A stretch of DNA of 64,000 nucleotides from Flavivirga aquimarina. Its GTDB lineage: Bacteria; Bacteroidota; Bacteroidia; Flavobacteriales; Flavobacteriaceae. Positions 37,869 to 45,575 of this stretch are shown piece by piece (within the stretch, counting starts at the first letter, position 1; every line of letters starts with the position of its first letter). Position numbers and translations under genes: made by a program. The DNA is taken from contig NZ_JAUOEK010000024.1 in assembly GCF_030540835.1 (NCBI RefSeq), positions 34,876-98,875 on the forward strand, read 5' to 3'. The notes below the pieces were generated by a model that saw nothing but the letters and a program-made list of their open reading frames with translations, was not told where the DNA came from and did not search any database.

Positions 37869-37958
37869 ACATTATGTAATAGGATGCCTATTCTTAGTAA
37901 TGCAGGCTCTAAATAAATATTTAGTTGTTTCAGTACTAAGAATATATTACAATAATGT
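37869..37958. repeat. Nested three-tier palindrome
   Basis: Three inverted repeats share a centre near 37916: the outer ACATTATGTAAT (37869-37880) with ATTACAATAATGT (37946-37958, one-base bulge), the middle TATTCTTAGTA (37889-37899) with TACTAAGAATA (37934-37944), and the inner CTAAATA with TATTTAG (37909-37924). An asymmetric eight-base insertion sits between the outer and middle left arms. The whole could fold as one long stem. It lies 28-117 bases upstream of the plug-domain gene. Confidence 0.65.
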
Positions 37959-38128
37959 AGTTGTGCTAATATATTCTGAAAAGAGAACATAAGATTTCTC
38001 TTTTCATTCAAAATATTGCTCTATACTATCATTGAAGCAGTAAATTAAGATAAAATGTTACTTCAATAAGGAAATATAGAGGTTGTTGATTTTTTTAGGA
38101 TAAACAAGCCAAGTGAATTAAATTAAAA

Positions 38129-39823
38129 TCATGCTATTGTAACAAACAATCCATCATCGGTTTTTTCAACTTTAGCAAGACTGTTTTTGGTTAATTCTTT
38201 GATGGTTTTATCCCATTTTTTATTGGATAAACCAGATTGCGTTTTTAAATCGATAAGTTCTAGTTTCTCAGCTTTTTTCAAAAGTTCTAAAACAGCTTTA
38301 GCTTCATCACTTATAGCAAGTGGTTTTTTCTCTGGGCGCATTTGAGGAAAGAATAAGACTTCTTGTATGGATTGATTATTTGTTAAAAACATAATCAATC
38401 TATCCATACCAATTCCCATACCCGATGTTGGTGGCATGCCATATTCTAAAGCGCGCAAAAAGTCATGGTCAATAAACTCTGTAGCTTCATCATCTCCTTT
38501 GGCCGCTAATTTAAGTTGGTGTTCAAAACGTTCACGCTGATCAATAGGGTCGTTAAGTTCGCTATAGGCATTTGCAATTTCTTTACCACAAACCATTAAC
38601 TCAAAACGTTCGGTTAAATCTGGGTTTTCCCTATGCTCTTTACACAACGGGCTCATCTCTTTTGGATAGTCTGTAATATATGTTGGTTGTATATAGTTAC
38701 CTTCGCATTTTTCACCAAAAATTTCATCAATAAGTTTGCCTTTACCCATGGTATCATCTACTTCAATTCCCAAGTCTTTAGCAGCCTGTCGAATCTCGTC
38801 TTCCGTTTTTCCGATAATGTCGAACCCTGTAAAATGCTTAATAGAATCTGCCATCGTTACACGGGCATAAGGTGCTTTAAAATCTATATTATGATCACCA
38901 AAAGTAACTTTAGTGGTTCCGTTTACAGCAATAGCACAGTGCTCTAATAAACGCTCACAAAAATCCATCATCCAATTGTAATCTTTGTAAGCCACATAAA
39001 TTTCCATAGCGGTAAACTCAGGATTATGTGTTCTGTCCATGCCTTCGTTTCTAAAGTTTTTAGAAAACTCATACACTCCATCAAAACCACCAACTATTAA
39101 TCGTTTTAAATACAGCTCATTGGCAATTCGCATGTACAATGGAATATCTAAGGCGTTATGATGCGTTATAAACGGACGTGCTGCGGCACCTCCGGGGATA
39201 GGTTGCAAAACAGGTGTTTCAACTTCGAAGTAACCTGCGTCATTAAAAAATGAACGCATGGCATTAAATAATTTTGTACGTTTTACAAAGACATCTTTAA
39301 CTTGTGGATTCACCACCAAGTCTGCATAACGTTGCCTGTAACGTTGTTCGGGGTCTGTAAACGCATCATGTACAACACCATCAGCATCCGTTCTTGGTAA
39401 TGGTAGTGGTTTTAGTGCTTTACTTAACAGGCTAAAATCTTTAACTCTTACACTTTTTTCCCCCACTTTTGTGGTGAAAAGTTCTCCGTTGATACCAACA
39501 AAATCGCCAATATCAAGAAGTTTTTTGTAAATATCATTGTATTTGCTTTTATCGTCTCCTTTGCAAATTTCATCTCTGTTAAAATATAACTGAATTCTTC
39601 CATCGCCATCTTGTAATTCTGCAAAACTCGCATTTCCTTGAATTCTTCTAGACATCAATCTACCTGCAATAATCACTTCTTTACCAGCTTCAAATTCACT
39701 TTTTACCTGTTTTGAGGTATGGCTTACTGGGTATAAATCTGCTGGATACGGATTAATACCCAATGCACGTAATTTTGCTAACTTTTCTCTTCTTACAAGC
39801 TCCTGCTCTGATAATTGCGACAT
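38129..39823 (-). CDS. lysS: Lysine--tRNA ligase, class II
   Basis: The 564-residue protein has an N-terminal OB-fold anticodon-binding domain (VIIAGRLMSRRIQGNASFAEL) and a class II catalytic core: motif 1 FEVETPVLQPIPGGAAARPF, motif 2 FRNEGMDRTHNPEFTAME and motif 3 SGMGIGMDRLIMFLTN. It is about 60 residues longer than E. coli LysS; the extra part follows FPQMRPEKK and forms a helical C-terminal domain (VLELLKKAEKLELIDL, SNKKWDKTIKELTKN). This extension occurs in Bacteroidota relatives. It charges tRNA-Lys in the cytosol. A -7 box lies 31-38 bases upstream. Confidence 0.97.
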   Translation of the reverse strand: MSQLSEQELVRREKLAKLRALGINPYPADLYPVSHTSKQVKSEFEAGKEVIIAGRLMSRRIQGNASFAELQDGDGRIQLYFNRDEICKGDDKSKYNDIYKKLLDIGDFVGINGELFTTKVGEKSVRVKDFSLLSKALKPLPLPRTDADGVVHDAFTDPEQRYRQRYADLVVNPQVKDVFVKRTKLFNAMRSFFNDAGYFEVETPVLQPIPGGAAARPFITHHNALDIPLYMRIANELYLKRLIVGGFDGVYEFSKNFRNEGMDRTHNPEFTAMEIYVAYKDYNWMMDFCERLLEHCAIAVNGTTKVTFGDHNIDFKAPYARVTMADSIKHFTGFDIIGKTEDEIRQAAKDLGIEVDDTMGKGKLIDEIFGEKCEGNYIQPTYITDYPKEMSPLCKEHRENPDLTERFELMVCGKEIANAYSELNDPIDQRERFEHQLKLAAKGDDEATEFIDHDFLRALEYGMPPTSGMGIGMDRLIMFLTNNQSIQEVLFFPQMRPEKKPLAISDEAKAVLELLKKAEKLELIDLKTQSGLSNKKWDKTIKELTKNSLAKVEKTDDGLFVTIA

Positions 39824-39853
39824 ATTTTAAATACTATGTGAATTTTAAAGGCA

Positions 39854-39861
39854 CAAAGATA
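39854..39861 (-). promoter_or_regulatory. -7 promoter box of lysS
   Basis: The minus strand reads TATCTTTG (TAnnTTTG consensus), ending 31 bases before the lysS ATG. No good -33 TTTG is seen at 17-23 bases. Upstream are short direct repeats of ATTTACGAT. Confidence 0.55.
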
Positions 39862-40050
39862 ATCATTTGATTTACGATTTACGATGATTGATTTGCGATT
39901 TTTTTGTGTTGTTACAAGGGGTATCTGTTATGATTTTTTGTAGAAAACAGGCAAAAGAGATTTTCTTAACAACTTCTAATATAAATTGTAACAAAATAGA
40001 AACGATAACGTCAAACAATTAATCATCAATCTATAAAAGTAAATCAAAGT

Positions 40051-40209
40051 ATGAGTTTCTGGAGAGTTTTACTATCTATTATTTGCCCGCCTTTAGCAGT
40101 TATTGATAAAGGTTGTGGCTCTATTTTTATTGTTTTTTTATTATGGCTTTGCGGATGGGTACCCGGAGTTATTGCAGCCCTTGTTATTATAAATAACCCA
40201 AATAGATAA
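40051..40209 (+). CDS. YqaE/Pmp3 family small membrane protein
   Basis: A 52-residue ORF runs from the ATG at 40051 to the TAA at 40207-40209. It reads MSFWRVLLSIICPPLAVIDK, then a second hydrophobic helix with LLWLCGWVPGVIAALVI. This matches Pmp3/YqaE proteolipids, which have the pattern PPLAV...KGCG...N/F..LL..LG..PG. These are two-helix proteins of the cytoplasmic membrane associated with salt or stress tolerance in yeast, plants and bacteria. It lies between lysS, transcribed away, and a lipoprotein gene 48 bases downstream. Confidence 0.88.
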   Translation: MSFWRVLLSIICPPLAVIDKGCGSIFIVFLLWLCGWVPGVIAALVIINNPNR

Positions 40210-40215
40210 AAGGCG

Positions 40216-40223
40216 TATCTTTG
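40216..40223 (+). promoter_or_regulatory. -7 promoter box before the lipoprotein-lipB pair
   Basis: TATCTTTG (TAnnTTTG) lies seven bases after the YqaE stop and 33 bases before the ATG at 40257. No well-spaced -33 element was found. The box overlaps an upstream TTG alternative start, which argues for the ATG. Confidence 0.55.
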
Positions 40224-40256
40224 TTTACTAAATTAAAAACCCAAAATTTAATTATA

Positions 40257-41012
40257 ATGAACAGATTTAACGCACTTATCGTTTTTATTTTTTCTATTGT
40301 TTTTACCGGATGTCAATTTTCAGAAAACATATATATAAAAGAGGATGGTTCTGGTAGAATGGAATTTTCTTTTGATGGTACCCAGCTTATGCAAATGGCA
40401 GGAGAAGAAATGAGTAAAGGACAAGAAGAAGCTATAGATTCTACATTTAGTTTTAAAGAATTGTTTGAAGCAAAACGCGATAGTATTTCTAAACTGTCGG
40501 AAGAAGAGCAATTAAAATTAAAACGTTTAGAGCCGTTTAATATGCATATGGTTATGAATCCGGAAACATCAGAAATGAAATTTGATATGTACACGGATTT
40601 TAAAGAAGTAAGTGAGCTTCAGGATATGTTTAAAGCCATGAATAGTTTTGGTGGGATGAATGGAAAATCTGGTGATCAGGCTAATAAAAAACCTAACCCT
40701 TTTTCTTCTCTTGGAACAGATGGAAGTACCACACTTAATTATAATTATGATGGCAAAAAATTTAAGCGTACGGCCAAAATAGTTGATAAAGAAGCATATA
40801 AACAAGTTACAGATAGCTTGGGAGAAATGGCTGTTATGTTTGGGTCTTCTATGTATAAGCTAAATTATCATTTCCCTAAACCAATTAAATCTGTATCAAA
40901 CGAAAAGGCAATGTTTAGTGCCGATAGAAAAAGTTTTACTGTAGAATTTGGTTTTATGGAATATATATCGAATCCTGAAGCCTTAAATTTAGAGGTTGTA
41001 TTAGAAAATTAG
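40257..41012 (+). CDS. Conserved lipoprotein of unknown function
   Basis: The 251-residue protein starts with a lipoprotein signal whose lipobox is FTGCQ (Cys near residue 19). A beta-rich N-terminal part follows (ENIYIKEDGSGRMEFSFDG). The middle is charged and Met-rich (FNMHMVMNPETSEMKFDMY) with a flexible Gly/Asn stretch (GGMNGKSGDQANKKPNP). It ends in an LEVVLEN strand. The TTG at 40221 was rejected because it lies in the promoter box and before the signal. lipB starts four bases after the stop, so the two are co-transcribed. No named family was recognised. Confidence 0.75.
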   Translation: MNRFNALIVFIFSIVFTGCQFSENIYIKEDGSGRMEFSFDGTQLMQMAGEEMSKGQEEAIDSTFSFKELFEAKRDSISKLSEEEQLKLKRLEPFNMHMVMNPETSEMKFDMYTDFKEVSELQDMFKAMNSFGGMNGKSGDQANKKPNPFSSLGTDGSTTLNYNYDGKKFKRTAKIVDKEAYKQVTDSLGEMAVMFGSSMYKLNYHFPKPIKSVSNEKAMFSADRKSFTVEFGFMEYISNPEALNLEVVLEN

Positions 41013-41016
41013 TATT

Positions 41017-41715
41017 TTGAATAAGCAAATTGTACTGGAAGATTTAGGTTTTAAAGACTATAAACAAACCTGGGATTATCAAGAGGCTTTATTTAAAGCC
41101 ATTGTAGATACCAAAGTTAAGAATAGACGGGAAGAGACCAATCTACAAACAAAAAACCACTTTTTATTTGTAGAGCATCCGCATGTTTATACTTTGGGTA
41201 AAAGTGGCGATTTGTCTAATTTACTTTTAAACGAAAAACAGCTTACTGAAAAAGGCGCGACTTTTTATAAAATTAATCGTGGTGGTGATATTACATATCA
41301 TGGTCCCGGACAAGTAGTGGGATACCCTATTTTAGATTTAGAAAACTTTTTTACCGATATACATAAATACCTTCGTTTTTTAGAAGAAATGATTGTTTTA
41401 ACTTTAGCTGAATATGGTTTAAAGGCAGAACGCAGTAAGGGTGAAACTGGTGTTTGGTTAGATGTAGGTACGCCATTTGCTCGCAAAATTTGTGCTATGG
41501 GTGTTCGTGCTAGTCGTTGGGTGACTATGCATGGTTTTGCTTTAAATGTAAACGCCAATTTAGGGTATTTTGATAATATTATCCCTTGTGGTATTCGTGG
41601 TAAAGCAGTAACATCATTAAATGTAGAACTTGGTGTGAAAGAAGTTGCTATGGATGAGGTAAAGGAAAAACTGTTAAAACATTTTGCTAATCTTTTCGAG
41701 GCAACCTTCTTTTAA
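41017..41715 (+). CDS. lipB: Octanoyl-[acyl-carrier-protein]--protein N-octanoyltransferase
   Basis: The 232-residue protein has the LipB signatures RGGDITYHGPGQVVGYPIL, the catalytic lysine in KICAMGVR and the catalytic cysteine in IIPCGIRGK. It transfers octanoyl groups from ACP to lipoyl domains. No ATG precedes the conserved N-terminus; the start is the TTG at 41017, giving MNKQIVLEDLGFKDYKQTW. Its last 28 or so codons are duplicated in diverged form at 42835-42915, on the far side of the M43 protease gene. Confidence 0.95.
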   Translation: MNKQIVLEDLGFKDYKQTWDYQEALFKAIVDTKVKNRREETNLQTKNHFLFVEHPHVYTLGKSGDLSNLLLNEKQLTEKGATFYKINRGGDITYHGPGQVVGYPILDLENFFTDIHKYLRFLEEMIVLTLAEYGLKAERSKGETGVWLDVGTPFARKICAMGVRASRWVTMHGFALNVNANLGYFDNIIPCGIRGKAVTSLNVELGVKEVAMDEVKEKLLKHFANLFEATFF

Positions 41716-41744
41716 TAATCATATAAAAAATTATTATAGGTATT

Positions 41745-42656
41745 TTATCTATTGTTAAGGTATAATTCTCTTCTTAAACCACCTGGATTAAAGAGATTTC
41801 GCATTCTTCTTTTTTGACCCAAGGTAAACATATACATGGATTGGTCATCAACATAATCCATGAAGTTCATAAACATGTCATTACTGTTACAAGAATTTTG
41901 AGGATGCGTTGGGTTACCATTGTATTCAGATTCCTGACTGGGTGTATCATCAACTAAGTCACCATCTTCGCAATCCCCATTTTTTCCATAAATATGTTTT
42001 AAGTTTAACCAATGCCCAATTTCATGAGTAGCCGTCCTACCTAAGCTATGTATAGGCTCTAATGGAGGTAAAGTTCCAAATACTCTAGGGTCAATTACGA
42101 CACCATCTATTTTTGGGTCTGAATTTGGAAACTGAGCATAACCGGCAAGTGCTAAATTTCCGTAGCGATCACTTAAATCGGCAATCCAAATATTTAAATA
42201 CTTATCTCTGGGCCATGCATCTTGCCCGCCTTTATTCGTAAAGTATAACTTTAGGTCTTCAATGGGGGTTTCATCTGTTATACTTTTACCATCAAATCCT
42301 GTTACGTCACTTTCTGTTCTTATTATTCCTGTTGTGGGGTTGCCATTAGGGTCTATGGTTGCTAAAGAAAATTCAATAGCGATGTCTGCTACTAAACCAA
42401 TAAACTCATCAGGTGTTTTTATATGATCCGGATTCTTTTTCCTAAAATCTTGATTTAATACCTCAATTTGTGATCGGATTTTTTCATCACTAATGGTAAA
42501 TGGTTCTGGTTTATAATTAACGACATGTATAACTACAGGAATAGTAATCACTTCATCAAAGGGGATGTTATTCTCTTGGGGGGTATCTTTGGTACAAGCA
42601 GAACAGAATATTATTAAAGCGATTGCTAGTAAAAAAAACAGGTATTTATGGGGCAT
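41745..42656 (-). CDS. M43-like zinc metalloprotease, lipoprotein
   Basis: The 303-residue protein has a lipoprotein signal (LIIFCSACTKD). The metzincin motif THEIGHWLNLKHIYG fits HExxHxxGxxH-type pappalysin sites, with W-L in the middle position. A Met-turn (FMNFMDYVDD) and paired cysteines (GDCEDGDLVDDTP, NSCNSND) follow, as in cytophagalysin/pappalysin enzymes. It should be an envelope-exposed zinc endopeptidase. It is encoded opposite to lipB, with only 29 bases between the two stops. A second lipB 3' end lies beyond its start, which suggests that it arrived as an insertion. Confidence 0.9.
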   Translation of the reverse strand: MPHKYLFFLLAIALIIFCSACTKDTPQENNIPFDEVITIPVVIHVVNYKPEPFTISDEKIRSQIEVLNQDFRKKNPDHIKTPDEFIGLVADIAIEFSLATIDPNGNPTTGIIRTESDVTGFDGKSITDETPIEDLKLYFTNKGGQDAWPRDKYLNIWIADLSDRYGNLALAGYAQFPNSDPKIDGVVIDPRVFGTLPPLEPIHSLGRTATHEIGHWLNLKHIYGKNGDCEDGDLVDDTPSQESEYNGNPTHPQNSCNSNDMFMNFMDYVDDQSMYMFTLGQKRRMRNLFNPGGLRRELYLNNR

Positions 42657-42834
42657 GTTGTTATATGTTCTTTTTAGATTTGGGATATCATTATTCTATA
42701 ACCGGGTATGAAATCTTATATACTGTGATTTAGATGCATAGAAATGTATAAGGTTGCGTTAAATCATGCAAATCATTTAGTGTATTTGTGGTATTACTTA
42801 TTGGGCCATTCATATATAGCCATAAATTATGGGG

Positions 42835-42915
42835 TTTGGTGTAAAAGAAATTGCTATGGGAGAGGTGAAAGAAAAACTTTTAAAACATTTTGCCAATCTT
42901 TTTGAGGTAGATTTT
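42835..42915 (+). pseudogene. Remnant or second copy of the lipB 3' end
   Basis: The plus strand reads GVKEIAMGEVKEKLLKHF and then ANLFEVDFF, matching the LipB C-terminus GVKEVAMDEVKEKLLKHF and then ANLFEATFF. Most base differences fall at third codon positions, so this copy seems to have diverged while still functional, not by local decay. A TGTGGTATT at 42787 also matches lipB (TGTGGTATT of PCGI) at nearly the right distance, but the sequence between is not alignable. The end overlaps the 3' end of the convergent lipoprotein gene. Confidence 0.8.
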
Positions 42916-43296
42916 TTTTTTAAAGCATTCAAAATTGCTGGCTTCCCATATTATTATTTCGTTTTTTAAAATATCAGGAGTAATATCATTATCATCATTT
43001 CCAATCGTTCCAATATGAATGCCCTCACAGTTATATACAAGAATAGCAGTATTGCAATATGGGCAGCAATTTCTTAAAACGTATACGGTTTGTTCGTCAT
43101 ATTTTGTTTGCGAAAAATACATGAATTTTAAAAAAGTAGAATTTTCTGTTTCAAGTTCGGCAATTTGCTCTTTTAACCAACTTAAATCTTCCACTGGGTT
43201 TAAAACATTACAAGTATTGTTAAAATTATCATCATCATTTTTACATGATAAAAAGGAGATAAAAAAAAGTGTCGTGAATAAAAGAGTATTTTTCAT
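42880..43296 (-). CDS. Small cysteine-containing lipoprotein, unknown function
   Basis: The 138-residue protein has a lipoprotein signal (FFISFLSCKND). It contains NPVEDLSWLKEQIAELE, then two cysteine clusters (RNCCPYCNTA, VYNCEGIHIG). Flavobacteria often carry small lipoproteins with the NPVEDLxWLK block, but their role is unknown. Its last dozen codons (FKKKIYLKKIGKMF) are read from the antisense of the lipB remnant, so the original C-terminus may have been replaced when that DNA arrived. Confidence 0.7.
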   Translation of the reverse strand: MKNTLLFTTLFFISFLSCKNDDDNFNNTCNVLNPVEDLSWLKEQIAELETENSTFLKFMYFSQTKYDEQTVYVLRNCCPYCNTAILVYNCEGIHIGTIGNDDNDITPDILKNEIIIWEASNFECFKKKIYLKKIGKMF

Positions 43297-43366
43297 ATGG
43301 GGTTATATCATAGTTTATTTATAGATGTAATAAATAACAAACGATTGCGTTTTTTTAAGAATAGTT

Positions 43367-43405
43367 TAAAAAAGCCCGAAAAGTTACAATTTCTCGGACT
43401 TTTAA
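43367..43405 (-). terminator. Terminator of the azoR-cupin operon
   Basis: On the minus strand AAAAGTCCGAGAAA pairs with TTTTCGGGCTTTT, with one bulge and one G-U pair, over a short loop and is followed by six T residues. It lies about 67 bases past the cupin stop. Confidence 0.7.
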
Positions 43406-43471
43406 AATGTATTCATTTAGGTTTAGCACTAAATCTTTTATTATTTTTTACATGCTGCAACCTCTGGTCTT

Positions 43472-43987
43472 TTATTCTCTAACAGGTAGCATATTTGAAG
43501 TATCTACAGGAAAACTATCATATTTATTATACAGCTTCAAGTATTTTTCCGGATCAATAGGAACTTCATTTAATGTTTCATGTAAACCTTTAAAAAAGCC
43601 TTCTCGTTTTTGGGATGGATTAAAAATTAATGTGAGTTTTACTATTTTATTCGTGTCATTTCTAAACCCATGAGGTGTAAATCTGGGAACATAAGCAACT
43701 GCTCCCGGTTGGGCTTGATATTCTTTATTTGCAACTTGTAGCGTTAAAATACCTTCATTTATAATAAATGTTTCATCCATAAATCTATGATAGTGTAATT
43801 TTGCACCAATAGCCATTGGAGATAGTAAAATCTCATAAACACCCAATTGATCATTAGACATGTCACTGGTAACTTTAAATGTTATTGATGTCGTATTTAG
43901 TTCCAATTTTTTACCCTCATTAGGATTAATTATGGATGCCTTATTTGTTAAGCTATCTTCGAAATAATTTTCTTTATTCGTTTTCAT
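43472..43987 (-). CDS. Cupin domain-containing protein
   Basis: The 171-residue protein starts at the ATG at 43987, 14 bases inside the azoR gene; a longer frame upstream is not needed for the fold. A cupin barrel shows the metal-ligand motifs KLHYHRFMDETFIINEG (HxH...E) and PGAVAYVPRFTPHGFRND (the final His). No signal peptide is present. It is probably a small metal-dependent dioxygenase or sensor-like protein. It is translationally coupled to azoR and placed by promoter evidence under the ECF41-type sigma factor. Confidence 0.85.
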   Translation of the reverse strand: MKTNKENYFEDSLTNKASIINPNEGKKLELNTTSITFKVTSDMSNDQLGVYEILLSPMAIGAKLHYHRFMDETFIINEGILTLQVANKEYQAQPGAVAYVPRFTPHGFRNDTNKIVKLTLIFNPSQKREGFFKGLHETLNEVPIDPEKYLKLYNKYDSFPVDTSNMLPVRE

Positions 43988-44603
43988 TTTTTGCTTTTTT
44001 AAATAATTGATTAATGGTTTTTTGTAATTCAAGTCTATTATGTTCCAACTCATTAGCATGACTTGTTCCTTCAAGGGATAATAGTGTTTGAATTTTTATT
44101 CCCATATGCCCTAAAATAGCTTTTAAATAAGGCTCTTGAAAATCATACGGTTCCATAGCGGTGCCTTTATATAAACCTCCTTTCACTGTTATTATATGAG
44201 CAATTTTATTTTCTAACAATCCGTAATACCCATTTTCATTGATATTAAAAGTATAGCCAATTCTTACTGTCTGATCTAAGTAAGCCTTGAGATTAGATGG
44301 GATGTTCAAATTGTACAAAGGGCTGCTTATTAAGATTTCATCAGCAGATTTTAGTTCGTCTATTAATTTGTTAGATAAGGCTGTTGCTTTTTTAGTTTTA
44401 GGAGATAGTTGCTCCGAAGGCGTGTAAAAACCTTCAATAGTATCGTTTTGAATATGGGGCAATTGTTCTTTTACTAAATCTCTGTAAACAATTCTTCCTT
44501 TTGGGTTTGCGTGCTTCCAATTTTTTTCAAAATAATCAGCTAATGTTCTGGAGTGTGAGCCTACGGTTCGTGAGCTACAATCTATTCTTAATAATGTTTT
44601 CAT
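43974..44603 (-). CDS. FMN-dependent NADH-azoreductase (AzoR-like)
   Basis: The 209-residue flavodoxin-fold protein has a phosphate-binding loop (RIDCSSRTVGSHSRTL), then SSPLYNLNIPSNLKAYLDQ and the FMN/quinone site region ITVKGGLYKGTAMEPYDFQE. These are typical of AzoR/NQO-type FMN:NADH quinone or azo reductases, which protect against quinones and thiol stress. It begins 24 bases after the -10 box of an ECF41-type promoter, and its 3' end overlaps the cupin gene. Control by the adjacent sigma factor is inferred from that promoter. Confidence 0.9.
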   Translation of the reverse strand: MKTLLRIDCSSRTVGSHSRTLADYFEKNWKHANPKGRIVYRDLVKEQLPHIQNDTIEGFYTPSEQLSPKTKKATALSNKLIDELKSADEILISSPLYNLNIPSNLKAYLDQTVRIGYTFNINENGYYGLLENKIAHIITVKGGLYKGTAMEPYDFQEPYLKAILGHMGIKIQTLLSLEGTSHANELEHNRLELQKTINQLFKKAKNENE

Positions 44604-44626
44604 CTATTGATATTTTAATTTCAATA

Positions 44627-44657
44627 GGATGACAAAACGGATAAAGAAAACGTGACA
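44627..44657 (-). promoter_or_regulatory. ECF41-type promoter of azoR-cupin
   Basis: On the minus strand TGTCACG (44657-44651) and TGTCATCC (44634-44627) are separated by exactly 16 bases. The boxes and spacing match those upstream of the sigma gene and resemble the described ECF41 consensus TGTCACA-N16-CGTC. It lies between the sigma stop and the azoR ATG. Confidence 0.8.
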
Positions 44658-44660
44658 GGT

Positions 44661-45491
44661 TTATAAAAAGAGTGACGATAATTTTTCTGGATCGATTACA
44701 GAAAATACTTGTTTGATTTTATTGTTTTCTAGCTCAAAAATTTGACAATTTATTAGTGTATCATCTTGATAAAACAATAAAGCTGGTTGATGGTTTATTG
44801 TTGTTATTTTAATTGTTAATAGTTTTTGATAGGTTCGATATACATAAAGTAACAAGTTTGATGTAGCCCTTTTTCCAGTAGTTAATTCTCTTATTACTTT
44901 TATTTTAGAACCACCATCTGCAGATAAAGAGATGTCTTCTGAAAGTATTTTTTCTAAACTCTTTACATCGCCATTTTTAATAATATGTATATAATTTTGA
45001 AAATAGGTAGAGGTGTTTAATGAACTATTTTGGTTCTCTGCTCTATATTCGACCAATTTTATTTTTGTTCTACTCAATATTTTTCGAGAGTTTTCAATAG
45101 TAGTATCAATAGTTTTAGCAACTTCTTTATGTGAGTAATCGAACACCTCCTTCAATATAAATACCGCTCTTTCTTTTGGAGTTAATTTTTCAAGTAGCAC
45201 TAGTAAAGAATATGATATTATTTCTTCGCTATTTATATTATCATCTGCATTTTCTGTAGCAAATGGCTCTGGAAGCCACATTTTATTAACGGTGATTTTA
45301 CTTTTCTTCTTCTTGATATTTATGGATTGGTTGACTACAGCTTTTATTAAATAACCCATTTCGTTTTCGATCTCTGTTTTTTCTATAGAGAGGTATTTAA
45401 CTAAAACATCTTGTATGGCATCCTTAGCATCTTCAACAGAGCCTAAAACATTATAGGCATAAGGGAATAATTTATTTTGGTAGTTTTTCAA
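44661..45491 (-). CDS. ECF41/SigJ-type sigma factor with SnoaL-like C-terminal domain
   Basis: The 276-residue protein has region 2 (LFPYAYNVLGSVEDAKDAIQ) and the ECF41 linker hallmark MWLPEPF (71-77). Region 4 spans about 100-150 (LTPKERAVFILKEVFDYSHK). A roughly 120-residue SnoaL-like extension contains SADGGSKIK, like the DGGGK motif of ECF41 proteins. In that family the extension acts as a built-in regulator in place of an anti-sigma factor, and none is encoded nearby. The start must be the TTG at 45491, as an in-frame TAG lies two codons upstream. It probably activates its own gene and azoR-cupin. Confidence 0.92.
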   Translation of the reverse strand: MKNYQNKLFPYAYNVLGSVEDAKDAIQDVLVKYLSIEKTEIENEMGYLIKAVVNQSINIKKKKSKITVNKMWLPEPFATENADDNINSEEIISYSLLVLLEKLTPKERAVFILKEVFDYSHKEVAKTIDTTIENSRKILSRTKIKLVEYRAENQNSSLNTSTYFQNYIHIIKNGDVKSLEKILSEDISLSADGGSKIKVIRELTTGKRATSNLLLYVYRTYQKLLTIKITTINHQPALLFYQDDTLINCQIFELENNKIKQVFSVIDPEKLSSLFL

Positions 45492-45505
45492 TTTCTAGTT
45501 TAATA

Positions 45506-45536
45506 GGATGACAAATTAAATGATGAAAACGTGACA
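45506..45536 (-). promoter_or_regulatory. ECF41-type autoregulatory promoter of the sigma gene
   Basis: On the minus strand TGTCACG (45536-45530) and TGTCATCC (45513-45506) are 16 bases apart, identical in both boxes to the azoR promoter and flanked by the same TTTTC and CTATT. The TTG start follows only 14 bases after the -10 box, so the leader is very short. Confidence 0.8.
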
Positions 45537-45575
45537 TTTTGGACTAAATAAAATTAATAATGGTACTTTTTGTAC

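Noticed and set aside
37978..38005. Hairpin GAAAAGAGAA/TTCTCTTTTC as the lysS terminator
   Set aside because: The stem is perfect but has no T-run on the minus strand and lies 124 bases past the stop, so it is not listed as a terminator.
38633..38947. 104-codon plus-strand ORF opposite lysS
   Set aside because: It lies wholly antisense to a conserved catalytic domain and has no independent support.
42675..42682. TAGATTTG on the plus strand, matching the -7 consensus
   Set aside because: There is no -33 partner and no plus-strand gene downstream; a chance match in A/T-rich DNA.
43297..43673. Plus-strand ORFs opposite the cupin gene and its terminator
   Set aside because: They are antisense to a recognisable cupin coding region and have no family resemblance.
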